DNA of 64,000 nt from Asterias amurensis (GCF_032118995.1 NC_092649.1:20087832-20151831), one strand, 5' to 3'. Counted from the first letter of the stretch, positions 12,701-22,441 are shown. The notes: a model not told the origin generated them from the sequence alone. Numbers and translations are program-made.

Positions 12701-15700
12701 GAGCATTCAGGCATTAATCAGGGGCACAAAGGCATTGAAGCAATGACCCAGGGGTATGGAGGCAATGACCAGGGGTACGGATGCAATGAGCAGCTGGGCA
12801 TTGAGTTTATGAGCAGGTGCGTTGAAGCAATAGGCAGTGGCACTGAGGCATGGAGGTTAAATGAATACAAATACAAAAACCAGGGGCATGGGGGCATTGA
12901 GGCGATCGCCAGGGGCATGCAGGCAATTCCTATCAATTCTGTGAAGTATCAGACTTTAACTTTGATTTCAAGTCAACAGTTTACACGACTCAGTGATCTG
13001 AATGAGCTGTTATACTTACAGAAATAGACATCTCTAAGCTCCATATACTCTGCTAGTGTTAGATACTTGTATTTAGCTCCATAAAACCTGGAGGATGCGT
13101 CGCTGGTCCGAGCTGCCTGCACAAGAAGTTCAAATCGAATCTCTTGGCCCGTTAGATCTAAAACATGTGGTCGTTGACAACCACAGTTTACCCATGTTCT
13201 TGATGGTGAACTTATCTGTAAAGAAAAACAAATATGATATGGTACACATTAGTGTGGTTACAGTTTGCATTTTTGAGAAACCTTAGTCCAATTTGAACAA
13301 TAAAGATGTTCAAGCACACACCAAATTGCATAACACAGAAAAATCTTGCTCACTAGGAAACCAACAAAAACAACACGTACCATTTTCCAGTGTGCTATTT
13401 TCTGCAGTGCCCAGAGTGCCGGAGTGTGATCATGGTGCTGGCTTTTTGACTTACAACAATGCTAGTTGAAACATACTGAGTCAGTCCCAACTAGGTCCAA
13501 CTTCATAAAGCTGTTTAGCAGAAAATACTGTTTAGCAGAAAATACTGCTTAGCAAATTACCTTGGACGGTGCCCCTTGAAAACTTGAGCATTAACTTTGA
13601 GATTTTGTAATGGAAGTGCCCAATTGCAAAATGAAAATGGCCTTGCCCTCGTAAGATGAGGTGCACGTATGGCTTGTTCAATTCCATCAACTAAAAGAAA
13701 ATAAGTTAATGTATTCCTATTCCAGTCTCGTAATAACCCACTGCCCCATAGCAAGTGCTGTGGTGCCCTGTGTTTTTGCTGTAGTTCCCTTGTGCAAGAT
13801 TCCTATACAATTTCCTCATAGACATGCCCCTTACCGAAGGGAATTTGCTGTGCCCCTTCAAGATTCAAGGCCTATACATGTTTTATAAATAAAAAGGTTT
13901 GACAAATGGGTCTGTTTCAACTTACCGTTAGTGTATCTATTTCCCCAGAGTCACATGATGTCATCAGTGAACCACTCAGATGAAAATCCTCAAATGTGAT
14001 CTGTAGATGTCTAGTAGGGTCATCGGGGACCAAGTTGAGCCAGCAGGTGTACCCCTCAGGAAGCTTGTCATAGGAGCCAGGGAATGAGGGTGATGAGAGA
14101 ACACCCTCTGGGTTTGTGGAATTGATGTGAATTGTAATGTTGCATTCTGGATAAAGAAATCAAATTATGGGATAAATGCTTGATGAATATGTTTCATGTG
14201 GCCTGATGGGGTGAATGGCTAAAGAGTACTGGACTTTCTCTGGTGTTTCTGATCAGTAGAGTGTGGGTTTGAGTCATGGTCATGGCACTTCTTAGTGTGT
14301 CCTTGAGCAAGATGCATGTACCATACATTGTACATGTACATGTCATGTAGGACATGAAGCTGTTGGTAGGATTGGCAGTGCACAGTAAAAGAACCCAGAA
14401 CACTTTTTGGTGGAAGAGTAGGGGTTAACTCTGGTGTTTCAATCAGGTTTAAATTTACAGGCAAGCACCATTATTAACCGGTTTCCTCAGGTTTGTGAGC
14501 TACAGCTATCTAGATAAGTTAATATAACTTGAGGCATCCTTTGTTTCATTACAAGAAACATCATTAAATCAAGCCTGACCTACATGTACTGTGTGTAGTA
14601 CTTGAACTGATATACCAACATCTTTGGAGGTATAACATTGTAACCTGTAAGGGTTGAATTCTACAATCAAAAATAATAAAACAAGTTTTTAGTATATTAT
14701 ACACTTCAATGTACTCTGAAAGGATGCACTTTAAACAGGCAACTAACTTTCACACTACGATCTGTAATGCAATTACAACATCAGACATTATATCAGAGGA
14801 AACTTTAAAGGTATCATATTAATATTAATAAGACTACCTCTCGTTAAATTCCTGTTTAAGTGTATTAGTGCTCGATGTTATTAGATGTACGTACATTTGC
14901 ACGTAGGCCTACATGTAAATGTCTATTGGCATTGTAATCCAGTGACCCATAATGCATACTTTACACTGACAAAGCACAAAAGCTCTTAAGAATGAACAAA
15001 GCCATACATAAAGTAGAGACCTTCACAAATGTACCAGGTTGTTATTATATTACACCAACAATGTCGTACACCACTACAATGTGGTGCTTTAATTTGTTTG
15101 TAAACCTACATGTATTACGTGTACCACATGTTGAATTTTCTGGCATTGGCAGACTAGTTGAATAAGGTTTTGTTCTGTAATTTTCATGACACTCAATGGT
15201 GTAAATAGTATCAGCTGAACCAGCTTCAAAGTCGATCATTGGCATAAAAATGAAAGATCTTGTTTTCTGTCAAAGAGCTGAAGTTGGAAAATCTAAAAGA
15301 CGACGAGAAACTTTTGAAGGGGCATCAAGGCCAAGACCAGGGGCAAAAGAGGCCATGTCCTCCATGAAATTGCACGCCAGTGTAAATTAATTAGAAATAC
15401 ACAGAAAAAAATCACGATATTCAAATCCACACGAGATTTGCATCTCAGGATACAGTAGATTTATTTGTAAAGTATTAAACATTGTGGATGCTCTAGTCCA
15501 TTACAGAAAGAATCAAGAGTATCATCTGAAAAACCAATACCCGTGAAGTGTTCCCAGTAGTGGTTAGTGTGAAGTAACTCAATCAAGGGCTGACCTGGAA
15601 GCATGACACAACTTCACCCTAAGGTGGACTGCTCAGTAACTGAAACGTATGTGCCAGCACAAAGTACATACATGTACATGTATACTGCACACACTAACTT

Positions 15701-17356
15701 CAGTTTTCATCTTTATAGGCCAACTGTCTTGTTTTCCTTTTTTCTTCCAGTAGTGCCTTGTATCCTTTGGCGCATTATTATTATTCAATGAAATTGCAAA
15801 ACAAAACATTGCGCCGGCGACGTAGCTACAATAATAGATCCAGTTATTTTAGTTGTCTAGCTGTTTATGATTATTGGTAATCGCTCCTAAAATTAGTAGT
15901 GATAAAAACTTACTCGGTTAGAAGTTAAGCTTTGACAGTGTATTAGCATTCTACAAATAATTCACTTTGAAAATTAATGGCGATATATAAACTACCTCAG
16001 TAAGACAAACAGCAGAATTAAATAAGCATTTTACGAATCAGTTCATTTGAAGTAATTCGGTTTGGAAAATGAGTTTTTCTTCCTAAAAATAGAATCTGAG
16101 AAGTGTTCCTGTCACCTACATTTCTCAGATTTGTTATATGGATTATCAAAATAAAAAGCATCTCTTCAATACAAAGGATGGATCGGTGAAGCTGACAGAC
16201 TAAACGTTCCTGCTGGCAAGTCACTGAAAAAGTTAAGGCGGACCCTGCTCTCCCTAGAGACATTGTTGACACACAAAGTGGGAAAACTAAGATGACCTAG
16301 AGGTCATACAGTAGCAATGAACTTTGACCCATAGACTGGCAATATGAGTAGATTTGTTTTAGACCAAGCTGACAAACATGTCATGGCAACCATCATAGCA
16401 TGCTGCGGTATTTATACAACTACAAAACCTGGCATAGTAACATGACAGCGTGGTGTCCATCTTGGCAGCTTGACTTATTTTTTAACTGTGAATCGGATTA
16501 AGGAGAACTGGTTCAGTGAGTTTATTGTCTTGGCACACTGCCAAACATTGTTTGTAAACCAACGGATTAGCTTGAGGGATTAATTTGATAAAACACTGCA
16601 AAAATAAAATTAAGCTGGCTTTGCTATTAATGGAATGAGAAAGTACACAGAGTCTGAGTCCTATGGGGAAATAGTCTCAACATATTTACAGTCCCGGAAT
16701 GACACAGAAGAAACGGAGGCCATGGCCTCTGTTGCCCCATGTCTTAATCTGTGTGCCCCTTCGGAAATTTCTAATAGACTTTTGCAATGAAATTTCAGGC
16801 CTGTACTGACAATGATTGATCACATCATAGTTGTTTGATTATTTTATTAAACGTTTTCTTTGTAACAAGAGAACTCCAGAGCTGGATGTATTTGAAGTGG
16901 AAATATTTCAAATATGTACACGTATGTTATAAATAATAATCTGTGACCAAATCTTGATTGATTTCACAGTCTGCATATTCTGCAGCATCATATCCACACC
17001 ACACGACATTCATGGGTTGGTTGTGAGAATCATTGAAATTACTTCCTCAAGTTAAAATGCTGATGTTTGAGAACTATTTCCATTGTTATTACTTGCTTTA
17101 CATAACTTGTGCTTCAAGACTGTGTTGATACAAGTGTAACTGTAGATGCAGAATTGCAAAAAATAAGTTACAACAAAAACACAGATTTGTAAACATGTTT
17201 ACTATCGTTGTAGTCTCAATTCCCAATCACATCCCTGATACTCAGAAAGGGATTCATCATATTATTACCTGTACTTAAAACTCTCCGACAAAAGCATACC
17301 ATCAGCAGCAGAATGACAAAGCAGCTTCGCTTGATTCGCTCAGTAATCCACATCAT
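3428..17356 (-). CDS. CUB/LDLa/EGF single-pass membrane receptor, 12 coding exons
   Basis: I joined exons 17356-17269, 14146-13926, 13215-13020, 12417-12265, 11695-11528, 10594-10457, 10128-10018, 9017-8898, 7557-7447, 6738-6694, 4546-4370 and 3771-3428. All have AG/GT borders and compatible phases; the sum is 1872 nt, giving 623 residues plus stop. Order: signal peptide (1-28), CUB (about 30-168), cysteine-free CUB-like domain (169-275), LDLa (276-321), three EGF (322-358, 359-398, 399-435), acidic stalk, TM helix (467-487), 136-residue tail. The tail has PPTY (527-530), PPAY (576-579) and ends TEV. By family knowledge, PPxY binds WW domains of NEDD4-type ligases and T-x-V binds PDZ domains. 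The domain mix recalls LRP10/LRP12-type and LDLRAD-type receptors, but I recognise no orthologue. Ligand and function are unknown. Exon-level uncertainty lies around 10.8 and 11.7 kb. Confidence 0.82.
3925..4360 (+). mobile_element. SINE in the last receptor intron, split by another repeat
   Basis: The body has the family landmarks GTGTAATACAAGTAAAAG, GTACCCAGTGCACTTCTGG, GGGTGCATATTGCGC and CCATTACATGGTG. Its 3' part (GAATGCTGAAGCCCCATGAG, ATGAGTGCTCTATAAATTAT) reappears after 4297. The interruption, 4147-4297, is a copy of the CACCAAGGCATTTTC repeat. The SINE ends about 10 bp from the donor of receptor exon 11. Confidence 0.6.
4147..4297 (+). repeat. CACCAAGGCATTTTC repeat inserted in a SINE
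   Basis: It contains AAGGGCAAGTGCACCAAG, GGTAAAGGGCACCCTATGAG and ends near TATCAGGCCTGA. Related copies: 9083-9243, 12712-12960, 25945-26165, 53044-53195 and 59631-59803. Non-coding; open frames across it are shadows. Confidence 0.65.
4370..4546 (-). CDS. Receptor exon 11: transmembrane helix
   Basis: Acceptor TTTCTTGTAG, donor GTAAGT, phase 1-1. It encodes NTTSNTDYTDLQH, the hydrophobic run IMIGAFVGAVCLLSICWLIA, then ARKRQYDEP. Positive residues just after the helix fix the type I topology. NTT and NTD sites before the helix include one possible N-glycosylation sequon (NTT). Confidence 0.85.
4547..6693. other. Receptor intron
   Basis: Intron between stalk exon 10 and TM exon 11. A donor-like GTAAGT near 5239 follows only 5 nt after the nearest AG, so no exon is called. 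A GTGTGTGTGTGTG run lies at 6372-6388. Nothing else supported. Confidence 0.55.
6694..6738 (-). CDS. Receptor exon 10: short stalk exon
   Basis: A 45-nt phase 1-1 exon encoding INSLNDDNVRGNAE. It lies between AACCATTCACAG and GTAAGG. The length is a multiple of three, so it could be skipped without changing frame. It adds an acidic, flexible juxtamembrane piece with no cysteines. The small size makes it the least certain coding exon, but phase and splice sites agree. Confidence 0.6.
7447..7557 (-). CDS. Receptor exon 9: EGF-like domain 3
   Basis: Phase 1-1 exon, 37 codons. It reads SGCKTHDECLNDGTC, then CFCKENYYGNHC. The loop between the third and fourth cysteines is very short (VDGS), as in compact EGF/tenascin-type repeats. 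Acceptor CTTCGTTCAG, donor GTATGT. Confidence 0.86.
7676..7866 (-). mobile_element. Diverged MITE copy of the CATTTCATGGG family
   Basis: It shares the order of motifs with 30260-30473: TTTGTTTGGCAAAAGGAAGG, then GCAGACGCGATTGTGCGTCTGC, then GCATATTTCATGGGTAGGG. It is clearly older, with many substitutions. It sits in the intron between EGF exons 8 and 9. Confidence 0.6.
8240..8482. repeat. Fold-back element with GTTTGCGGTAACACCATG arms
   Basis: The left arm TATAGAAGAGTTTGCGGTAA (and on through ACACCATGTAATGACTATCTC) is repeated inverted at the right end. An inner inverted pair (GTTTAACTCGACGTTT region against AAACGTCGAGTTAAAC) closes the hairpin. It lies between EGF exons 8 and 9. A related element is at 57942-58069. 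Confidence 0.75.
8898..9017 (-). CDS. Receptor exon 8: EGF-like domain 2
   Basis: Phase 1-1 exon, 40 codons. It reads SDCESAPCKNGASC, then HCVCLSGFYGQYC: six cysteines with EGF spacing and a longer loop between the third and fourth. Acceptor ATCTCCATCAG, donor GTAAGT. Confidence 0.87.
9083..9243 (+). repeat. CACCAAGGCATTTTC repeat
   Basis: It reads GACAGGGCAAGTGCACCAAG to GTGAAGTATCAGGCCTGAA. A full-length copy of the family, lying directly before a SINE in the intron between EGF exons 7 and 8. Confidence 0.65.
9270..9600 (+). mobile_element. SINE copy in a receptor intron
   Basis: Landmarks: GTGTAAAAGAACCCAGTACA, GGGTTCGCCCAGGTGTTTCT, ACCACAGCACCTTGTA, GCGCAATATAAGAGATGCC, then a TATTATTA tail. 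The tRNA-like head is lost. Rich in TACATGTA motifs. Confidence 0.55.
10018..10128 (-). CDS. Receptor exon 7: EGF-like domain 1
   Basis: This phase 1-1 exon of 37 codons encodes NNCNSSPCLNGGTC followed by CLCPGGYWGDIC. Six cysteines have EGF spacing, with the N-G-G-T-C and G-[YW]-x-G-x-x-C signatures. It lacks the D-x-D/N-E start of calcium-binding EGF. Donor GTAAGA, acceptor TTAATATTAG. Confidence 0.88.
10226..10357. repeat. Palindromic AGGACTAGTCCT element, copy 2
   Basis: Same start (GGATTTCACAAAGAGTTAGG) and core (CCTAGGACTAGTCCTAAG) as 2821-2940. The middle is expanded by TTATTAGGAC repeats. It lies in the intron between the LDLa exon and the first EGF exon. Confidence 0.65.
10457..10594 (-). 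CDS. Receptor exon 6: LDL receptor class A module
   Basis: One phase 1-1 exon of 46 codons encodes a complete LDLa repeat: six cysteines and the calcium cage motif CDSIDNCGDGSDE. The exon follows TTCAGTTTCAG and is followed by GTACGT. LDLa modules bind ligands through a calcium-stabilised acidic face; the acidic residues needed are present. Confidence 0.88.
10970..11372 (+). mobile_element. tRNA-derived SINE, nearly full length
   Basis: The tRNA-like head has a B box GGGTTCGAGTCCC. The body includes CGTCCTTTGGATGGGACGTA, GTAAAAGAACCCAGTGGAC, GGCTGCATATTGCGCC, ACCATTACATGGTGCTATGT and GAGCGCTATATAAGAAGCC. It ends in an ATTACTATTATTATTT tail. This is the best reference copy for the other SINE fragments. 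Confidence 0.7.
11528..11695 (-). CDS. Receptor exon 5: second half of CUB-like domain
   Basis: It encodes IRDGITSQAAALYEGSL...VSVISSQESMYIRWYG...LRIEVTAFRDP. The I-R-D-G, the I-S-S and the M-Y-I-R-W strand are typical of the C-terminal part of CUB. I used the acceptor AGTGTTGTAG (phase 1) and donor GTAAGA. The frame stays open upstream to 11855, and the segment just before it encodes MDLEREEFDFI, which looks like the CUB strand missing between exons 4 and 5. Using an acceptor at 11834 instead gives a 306-nt exon that also keeps the frame. The 5' border is therefore uncertain. Confidence 0.7.
12265..12417 (-). CDS. Receptor exon 4: first half of a cysteine-free CUB-like domain
   Basis: Acceptor TTATCTAACAG, phase 1 in and phase 1 out before GTAAGT. 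The product includes LDVGNGYKLSEWPANALP, then FIDVLYYIEAAPGMKISVAAD. The pattern [aromatic]-x-I-x-A-P-G-M-K-I-S-V matches the CUB core (x-W-x-I-x-A-P-x-G-x-x-I-x-L), but the usual cysteine beside it is absent. Confidence 0.72.
12712..12960 (+). repeat. CACCAAGGCATTTTC-family repeat with internal 20-bp expansions
   Basis: The unit CAGGGGCATGGAGGCAATGA recurs several times with changes, ending in GAAGTATCAGAC. Glycine-rich open frames on both strands here are a by-product of the repeat and are not genes. Confidence 0.55.
13020..13215 (-). CDS. Receptor exon 3: second half of CUB domain
   Basis: It enters in phase 0 after TTTCTTTACAG and reads ISSPSRTWVNCGCQRPHVLDL...IRFELLVQAARTSDASSRFYG..., leaving in phase 1 before GTAAGT. 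The other two frames contain stops near the middle, which fixes the phase. The NCGC supplies the late CUB cysteines and the IRFELLVQA stretch fits a terminal beta strand. Confidence 0.78.
13926..14146 (-). CDS. Receptor exon 2: first half of CUB domain
   Basis: The exon encodes CNITIHI...GVLSSPSFPGSYDKLPEGYTCWLNL...ITFEDFHL...SCDSG. The SPSFPGSY motif, a cysteine about 35 residues after the first, and the F-x-D-F strand are the CUB signature. It enters in phase 1 (acceptor TTTATCCAG) and leaves in phase 0 (ACG before GTAAGT). It is the only coding exon with a phase 0 exit, so the CUB domain is split by a phase 0 intron inside a phase 1-bounded unit. Confidence 0.85.
14195..14480 (+). mobile_element. 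SINE copy with decayed tRNA head
   Basis: It carries GATCAGTAGAGTGTGGGTTT (B-box region), GTCCTTGAGCAAGATGC, GTAAAAGAACCCAGAACAC and GGAAGAGTAGGGGTTAACTC, in the same order as 10970-11372. It lies just upstream of receptor exon 2. Confidence 0.55.
14480..17268. other. First coding intron of the receptor
   Basis: AT-rich, with scattered TACATGTA motifs and pieces of the CACCAAGG-type repeat (15305-15375, 16700-16806). No exon between the signal peptide and CUB exon is needed, since their phases match. Confidence 0.5.
17269..17356 (-). CDS. Receptor exon 1: start codon and signal peptide
   Basis: Two adjacent ATG codons open a frame with basic residues (ERIKRSC) followed by a hydrophobic core FVILLLMVCF, typical of a cleaved signal peptide. 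The exon ends ACAG before GTAATA in phase 1, and the next exon completes a Glu codon. A good acceptor (TTTTGTATGCAG) lies 3 nt before the first ATG, ending the exon at 17359, so at least one upstream non-coding exon is expected. The open frame also runs further 5' (to 17422), but that acceptor makes the longer start unlikely. I could not place the promoter. Confidence 0.7.
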
Positions 17357-17519
17357 TTCCTGCATACAAAATAATGCAGTAGAAAAATAGGTCAACAGAC
17401 AGGAGTGCACAAAACATGTCATAAACTTTTAGAACAACTTTGTCATCGAGAAGTACACTCCGATGACCCCTGATTTCCTTTTGTTGTTTTCAGTTAAAAC
17501 CAGAGTAAAAAGGAGAGGT

Positions 17520-18130
17520 CAGTCCAATGCTCTAAGGTCCAATGTACATGTACCAGGGAAACCATGTTACATGATGCTATGTAAAATGAGTAGATCTCAT
17601 AATTCAAACCTAGTCCCACATGGTCCCACATAAATAGATACGTACAGTATGTACCTTACAGGAAATACTGTATGTTAAAGGCAGTGGACACTATTGGTAA
17701 TTGTCAAAGACTAGCCTTCACAGTTGGTGTACATGTATCTCAACATATGCATAAAATAACTAACCTGTAAAGATTTGAGCTCAATCGGTCATCAAAGTTG
17801 CGAGATATTAATGAAAGAAGAAAACACCCTAGTCACACAAAGTTGTGTGCGTTTAGATGGTTGATTTCGAGACCTCAAGTTCTAAACTCGAGGTCTAGAA
17901 ATCAAATTTGTGGAAAATTACTTCTATCTCGAAAACTACTCCACTTCAGAGGGAGCCGTTTCTCACAATGTTTTATACTGCCAACCTCTCCCCATTACTC
18001 TTTACCAAGTGAGGTTTAATGCTAATAATTATTTTGAGTAATTACCAATAGTGTCCACTGCCTTTAAAGCGCATTGAGCATCACTGAGTGCAGATGCATG
18101 CTATGAAGCCACTATTAGGTGGTATAATAA
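17520..18130 (+). mobile_element. SINE 3' part interrupted by a TTAA MITE
   Basis: The SINE segments CATGTTACATGATGCTATGT to CAGGAAATACTGTATG (left) and GCGCATTGAGCATCACTGAG to GAAGCCACTATTAGG (right) are contiguous in 10970-11372. Here they are parted by the MITE 17675-18067, so the MITE arrived after the SINE. Confidence 0.65.
17675..18067 (+). mobile_element. TTAA MITE (GGCAGTGGACAC family), full copy
   Basis: TTAA on both sides, starts AAGGCAGTGGACACTATTGG and ends CCAATAGTGTCCACTGCCTT. An inner inverted pair (GAGACCTCAAGTTCTAAAC against CTCGAGGTCTAGAAATC) is typical. About 390 bp, non-coding. Confidence 0.85.
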
Positions 18131-18811
18131 GTATCAGTGCAATTAATTGGCATGCTGTTTATTGTTTACTGTACATTGTAACCAATGTCAAGCTGGACAC
18201 ATGAATGTTAAAAAAAAAAAACATGGAGTTCAAATTTGTATCAGTAAGTGCCCCCTGCCTCCTCTTGCCATGCAATCATTGAGACCCTTGAAATACATGT
18301 ACTTCATTTGATAATATTTACAATGTACATGTACCTTGTCCAACTGTCAGCAGGACTACATATGAAACTAAACCTGGTGTCTACTGTCACAGTGTGGTGT
18401 TTAAATTATTACCAACATACTTGTTAGGCCTTACATCCATGTTGTACAAACACCCCATTGCTTGTACATTGTACACAGTACCCGAGTTTATGAAGTGATT
18501 AATTTTAATCATGACCATAGGTCATATTCCCTCATCACATGATGCCTTTGCTGAATAACAGTACAACAAGGTCAAAATGTGGACACTACTAATACTTGGG
18601 TGTTACTGGTGACCCATGTAGATGGGATCAGTGTGCTGTATGGGTGACCACGATATCTGGGCACTTGTCCATAGGTTAAGGATCCACATTTATCTTGTCA
18701 AACTGTGTACATAAATATTTCAGGGGTTTATGAGTAAATAATTTCAAGAAATCAGCTTCAAAATTATCCACCACCGAAAACAAATTACATTGGTACAAAG
18801 TTGCAGTTGTT

Positions 18812-19208
18812 TTAAAGGCAGTGGACACTCATGACACTATTGGTAATTACTCAAAATAATTATTAGCATAAAATCTCACTTGGTAACGAGTAATGGGGAG
18901 AGGTTGATAGTATAAAACACTGTGAGAAACGGCTCCCTCTGAAGTGACGTAGTTTTTGAGAAAGAAGTAATTTTCAACGAATTTGATTTTGAGACCTCAA
19001 GTTTAGAATTTGAGGTCTCAAAATCAAGCATCTGAAAGCACACAACTTCGAGTGACAAGGGTGTTTTTTCTTTCATTATTATCTCGCAACTTCGACGACC
19101 GATTGAGCTAAAATTTTCACAGGTTTCTTATTTCACGTAAATGTTGAGATACACCAAGTGGGAAGACTGGTCATTTTGACAATTACCAATAGTGTCCACT
19201 ATCTTTAA
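18812..19208 (-). mobile_element. TTAA MITE (GGCAGTGGACAC family), full copy, inverted
   Basis: TTAA both sides. It starts AAGGCAGTGGACACTCATGA and ends AATAGTGTCCACTATCTT, in opposite orientation to 17675-18067. Internal ATTTGAGGTCTCAAAATCAA hairpin present. Confidence 0.85.
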
Positions 19209-20395
19209 GATGGTATCGTAATTACTATAACATAAATGACATTAAAAACTAACTTTTAATAATAATAATAATATTATACCGCGCTTAATACTACATTTTT
19301 AAGCACTATGGTGCTGGTGTCCTTAAAGACTATTATAAACCAGGGCAATAGCACCAAAAACAAAGAACAAATCGTAAAAAAATTAAGCAAAACAAAAGCA
19401 GGAAGTAAACATTCTTTTAGAGGAGGGTACTTTCTACTGTCACTGTTGACAGTATTTTTAACAGTTTTGAGAAAGGATTCTCTTTAAAGTTGTGTGGTTT
19501 TCGTGTACATTTTCGACCAAAAAAGATTGAATCTGAGACACATTTTTTGTGTGGATCGTTTCTCAGGTGTCTGCGGGTTGGTGTCCGTGCTTGTGTTGCC
19601 AGAGATGCGGATGGATGGATTTGACATTCTTAAAAACATGTTGGGACAGTTTTTGCTACAACACTGTATTCAGCTAAAACTTTCATGTGTAACTTTTAAC
19701 CTTTCTTTATCACTTTGCCTTGCTCTGAAGCATTGACTAAAATGTGATCCTGCCTTTAATGTCGCCAGACAAAAAACTGTTTATTTTTCTTGTCTGCAAC
19801 TTCAGACTCAGTCTCGTTTTAAACGCAGTTTGCCAAAAGAAACATACAAAAAGACAATTTATAAGAAAACACAAAACACAACCAACCTGCTGAACTTATC
19901 TACATGTACTTAAATACAGTTCGATTTAAGAAGTAATAGCACATTACTGTATACATCAGGCTGTAATGTAGGCCTACCTGTTCAGAATTTTTACTTTTGC
20001 CTGGCTAAAACACACAAACCTTTAGGTCATAGTGTTGGTTGTCAAATGTCATATATGCAAGTAAGAGACAAAGTACACATTGATAAGGTGCAGGAACATT
20101 TAGTTTGCAAATAATTACTGCAACAAGCCTGTGTACAATGTTTTGTTCGTAATTTGGGGGGGGGGGGCGCGAGGTATCCACAAGATTTTATTTCATTATA
20201 GAATCAAAAACCAAAGTGACTAGAATAAAAATGAAAACACACAGTTTTATCATCTATTTTTCACTAAGAGAAGATTTGTCTCTTTTGTTTTATGACTGGT
20301 ACTCAGCACTGATTGAAAATTATTTGTGAGAATCAAATTCAACATTTGAACTTCATTCTTTTAAAACAAAAATGTTAAATTGAAAAGAAAAACTA

Positions 20396-21345
20396 GACAG
20401 CGAAGCTGCCATGGCGAGCTGCCAATCACCAGATAGAACCAATGACTGACAGAAAAACCAATCATTTGATCAACTGATGGTCACAGGGGTAGAGACATTG
20501 ACAAGTATGAAGTTAAGACCATTTAAGGTTTTCATCTTTTCATATTATCTACATGTAAGCAGCAATATTTGATTGAAGTTTTAAATCTGTACATCATTGC
20601 AATAAAGAACTGGAACCATTGATGCACTCTTTGAATTTTATCTTTTCATATGTATCTATACGACAGAAGCAATGTATTAAGTTTCAAATCAGTACTTCGT
20701 TGCAATAAGAAGTTATGACCATTTAAGGTTTTCATTGTTTCAGCTCATTCAACTGGAACCATTGATGCACTCTTTGAATTTTATCTTTTTATATGTATCT
20801 TTACGACAGAAGCAATGTTTGACTTAAGTTTCAAGTCAGTACATCGTTGCAATCAGGAGTTATGATCATTTTATGTTTTTCATTGTTTCAGCTCATTCAA
20901 CTGGAACCAGTGACAGAGAGATTGATTTTTGTTTAAACAAATTATTTCAAAACTTTTAAATTTAAGTTTGACATGTTTGAGTTTGTTTCTTAAAATCCAG
21001 ATGTCAATGTTTGACTTTGAGCCTGAAAAAAAAACTTAAACATTTTTTGTATTCCAAAAACTTAAACGGTTTTTTTATTCCAAAAACTTTAACATTTTCT
21101 TATTCAAAAACTTCAACATTATTGGAAAACATAGCTAAAAACTACAAAAAAATTACTGACAAGTATAACAATCTCACTTGGGCTTGTACATACCAAAAAC
21201 AACTCAACTCAAAGACTGAAACTTAAACCAAAATTTTTAACATTTCCACTGAGTGCGGACGGCCGGACGATCGGACAGACGGACAGACGGACGGACAAAA
21301 TCGGTATTACATAGGCTTGCATACTGCTAAAGCAGCTCGCCAAAA
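20396..21345. mobile_element. Unclassified repeat bounded by inverted TGGCGAGCTGC motifs
   Basis: TGGCGAGCTGC near 20413 is inverted as GCAGCTCGCCA near 21332. Inside lie two and a half copies of a 143-148 bp unit starting TGGAACCATTGATGCAC (20611, 20754, 20902) and a CGGACAGACGGACAGACGGA microsatellite at 21251-21297. No protein recognised. Confidence 0.45.
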
Positions 21346-21930
21346 AACAGACAACCATACTTGTCAAATCGAAGTCTTGAGTTTACTGGATCAAAACTGA
21401 AATCACTGACCTCGGGCCAGAGTAAAAGTTGAGCCTCGTAGTGTAAACATCTACATGTATTGTTTAAATCACTGCCAAGGATCATGGACCTGCCTGTAGG
21501 GTCTACATACATCTATTTCTACCTCCATGATGATCATGATCAAACATGGTACCATAAACTGACCCTGGCACTTACGTATCCAAAAAATGACCAATACTGA
21601 AGAAAATCAGCTACAAAATGTCTATTGAAAAACAATATCTGTGCTTAGGCATCCATTTACTCACAACAATCTAAACTTAAGATTGGGTCAAAGATTGAAT
21701 TTAAGAACTATCATAAAAACTTACTTGATGAGAAGCACTGCACTTATGATGGTTTTGGGAAAGGATTCCCTTTGAGTTAATATGATTTGGATATTTGTAC
21801 ACCCCGGAACAATTGAAACACGTATGAGTAACAATTCATGCATGAATAATTTCTCAGATTTCTAAGGGTTGGTGTCCACTTGTGAAATGCTCCGGCCAGT
21901 GATGCATTTGGTTCCTGGTGTCATTTCGCT

Positions 21931-22322
21931 TTAAAGACACTGGACACTATTGGTAATTGTCAAAGACTAGTCTTCACAGTTGGTGTATCTCAACACATGC
22001 ATAAAATAACAAACCTGTGAAAAGTTGAGCTCAATCGGTCGTCGAAGTTGCGAGATATAAATGAAAGAAAAAACCACCCTTGTCGCACGAAGTTGTGTGC
22101 TTTACTGCTTTCATATGCTTGATTTCGAGACCTCAAATTCTAAATCTGAGGTCTTGAAATCAAATTCGTGGAAAATTACTTTTCTCAAAAACTACGTCAC
22201 TTCAGAGGGAGCTGTTTCTCACGATGTTTTATACTATCAACCTCTCCCCAATACTCGTTACCAAGTAAGGTTTTATGATAATAATTATTTTGAGTAATAA
22301 CCAATAGTGTCCACTGCCTTAA
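21931..22322 (+). mobile_element. TTAA MITE (GGCAGTGGACAC family), full copy
   Basis: It starts TTAAAGACACTGGACACTAT and ends CCAATAGTGTCCACTGCCTT followed by AA. It is close to 17675-18067 in sequence and length, and lies 120 bp left of the Helitron-like element. Confidence 0.85.
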
Positions 22323-22441
22323 ACGTTCTTAATAAAAGAAAACAGACAGTTTGTTGCTGTTTTCTCAACAGGTAAGCTACATACTAGACACTGAACAGCT
22401 TGATCATTCACAGAGACTTTTATTGTATCAGTGCTTATAAA

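Noticed and set aside
12718-13027. Glycine-rich (plus) and proline-rich (minus) open frames
   Set aside because: Both are readings of the expanded CAGGGGCATGGAGGCAATGA repeat, with no start context or family match.
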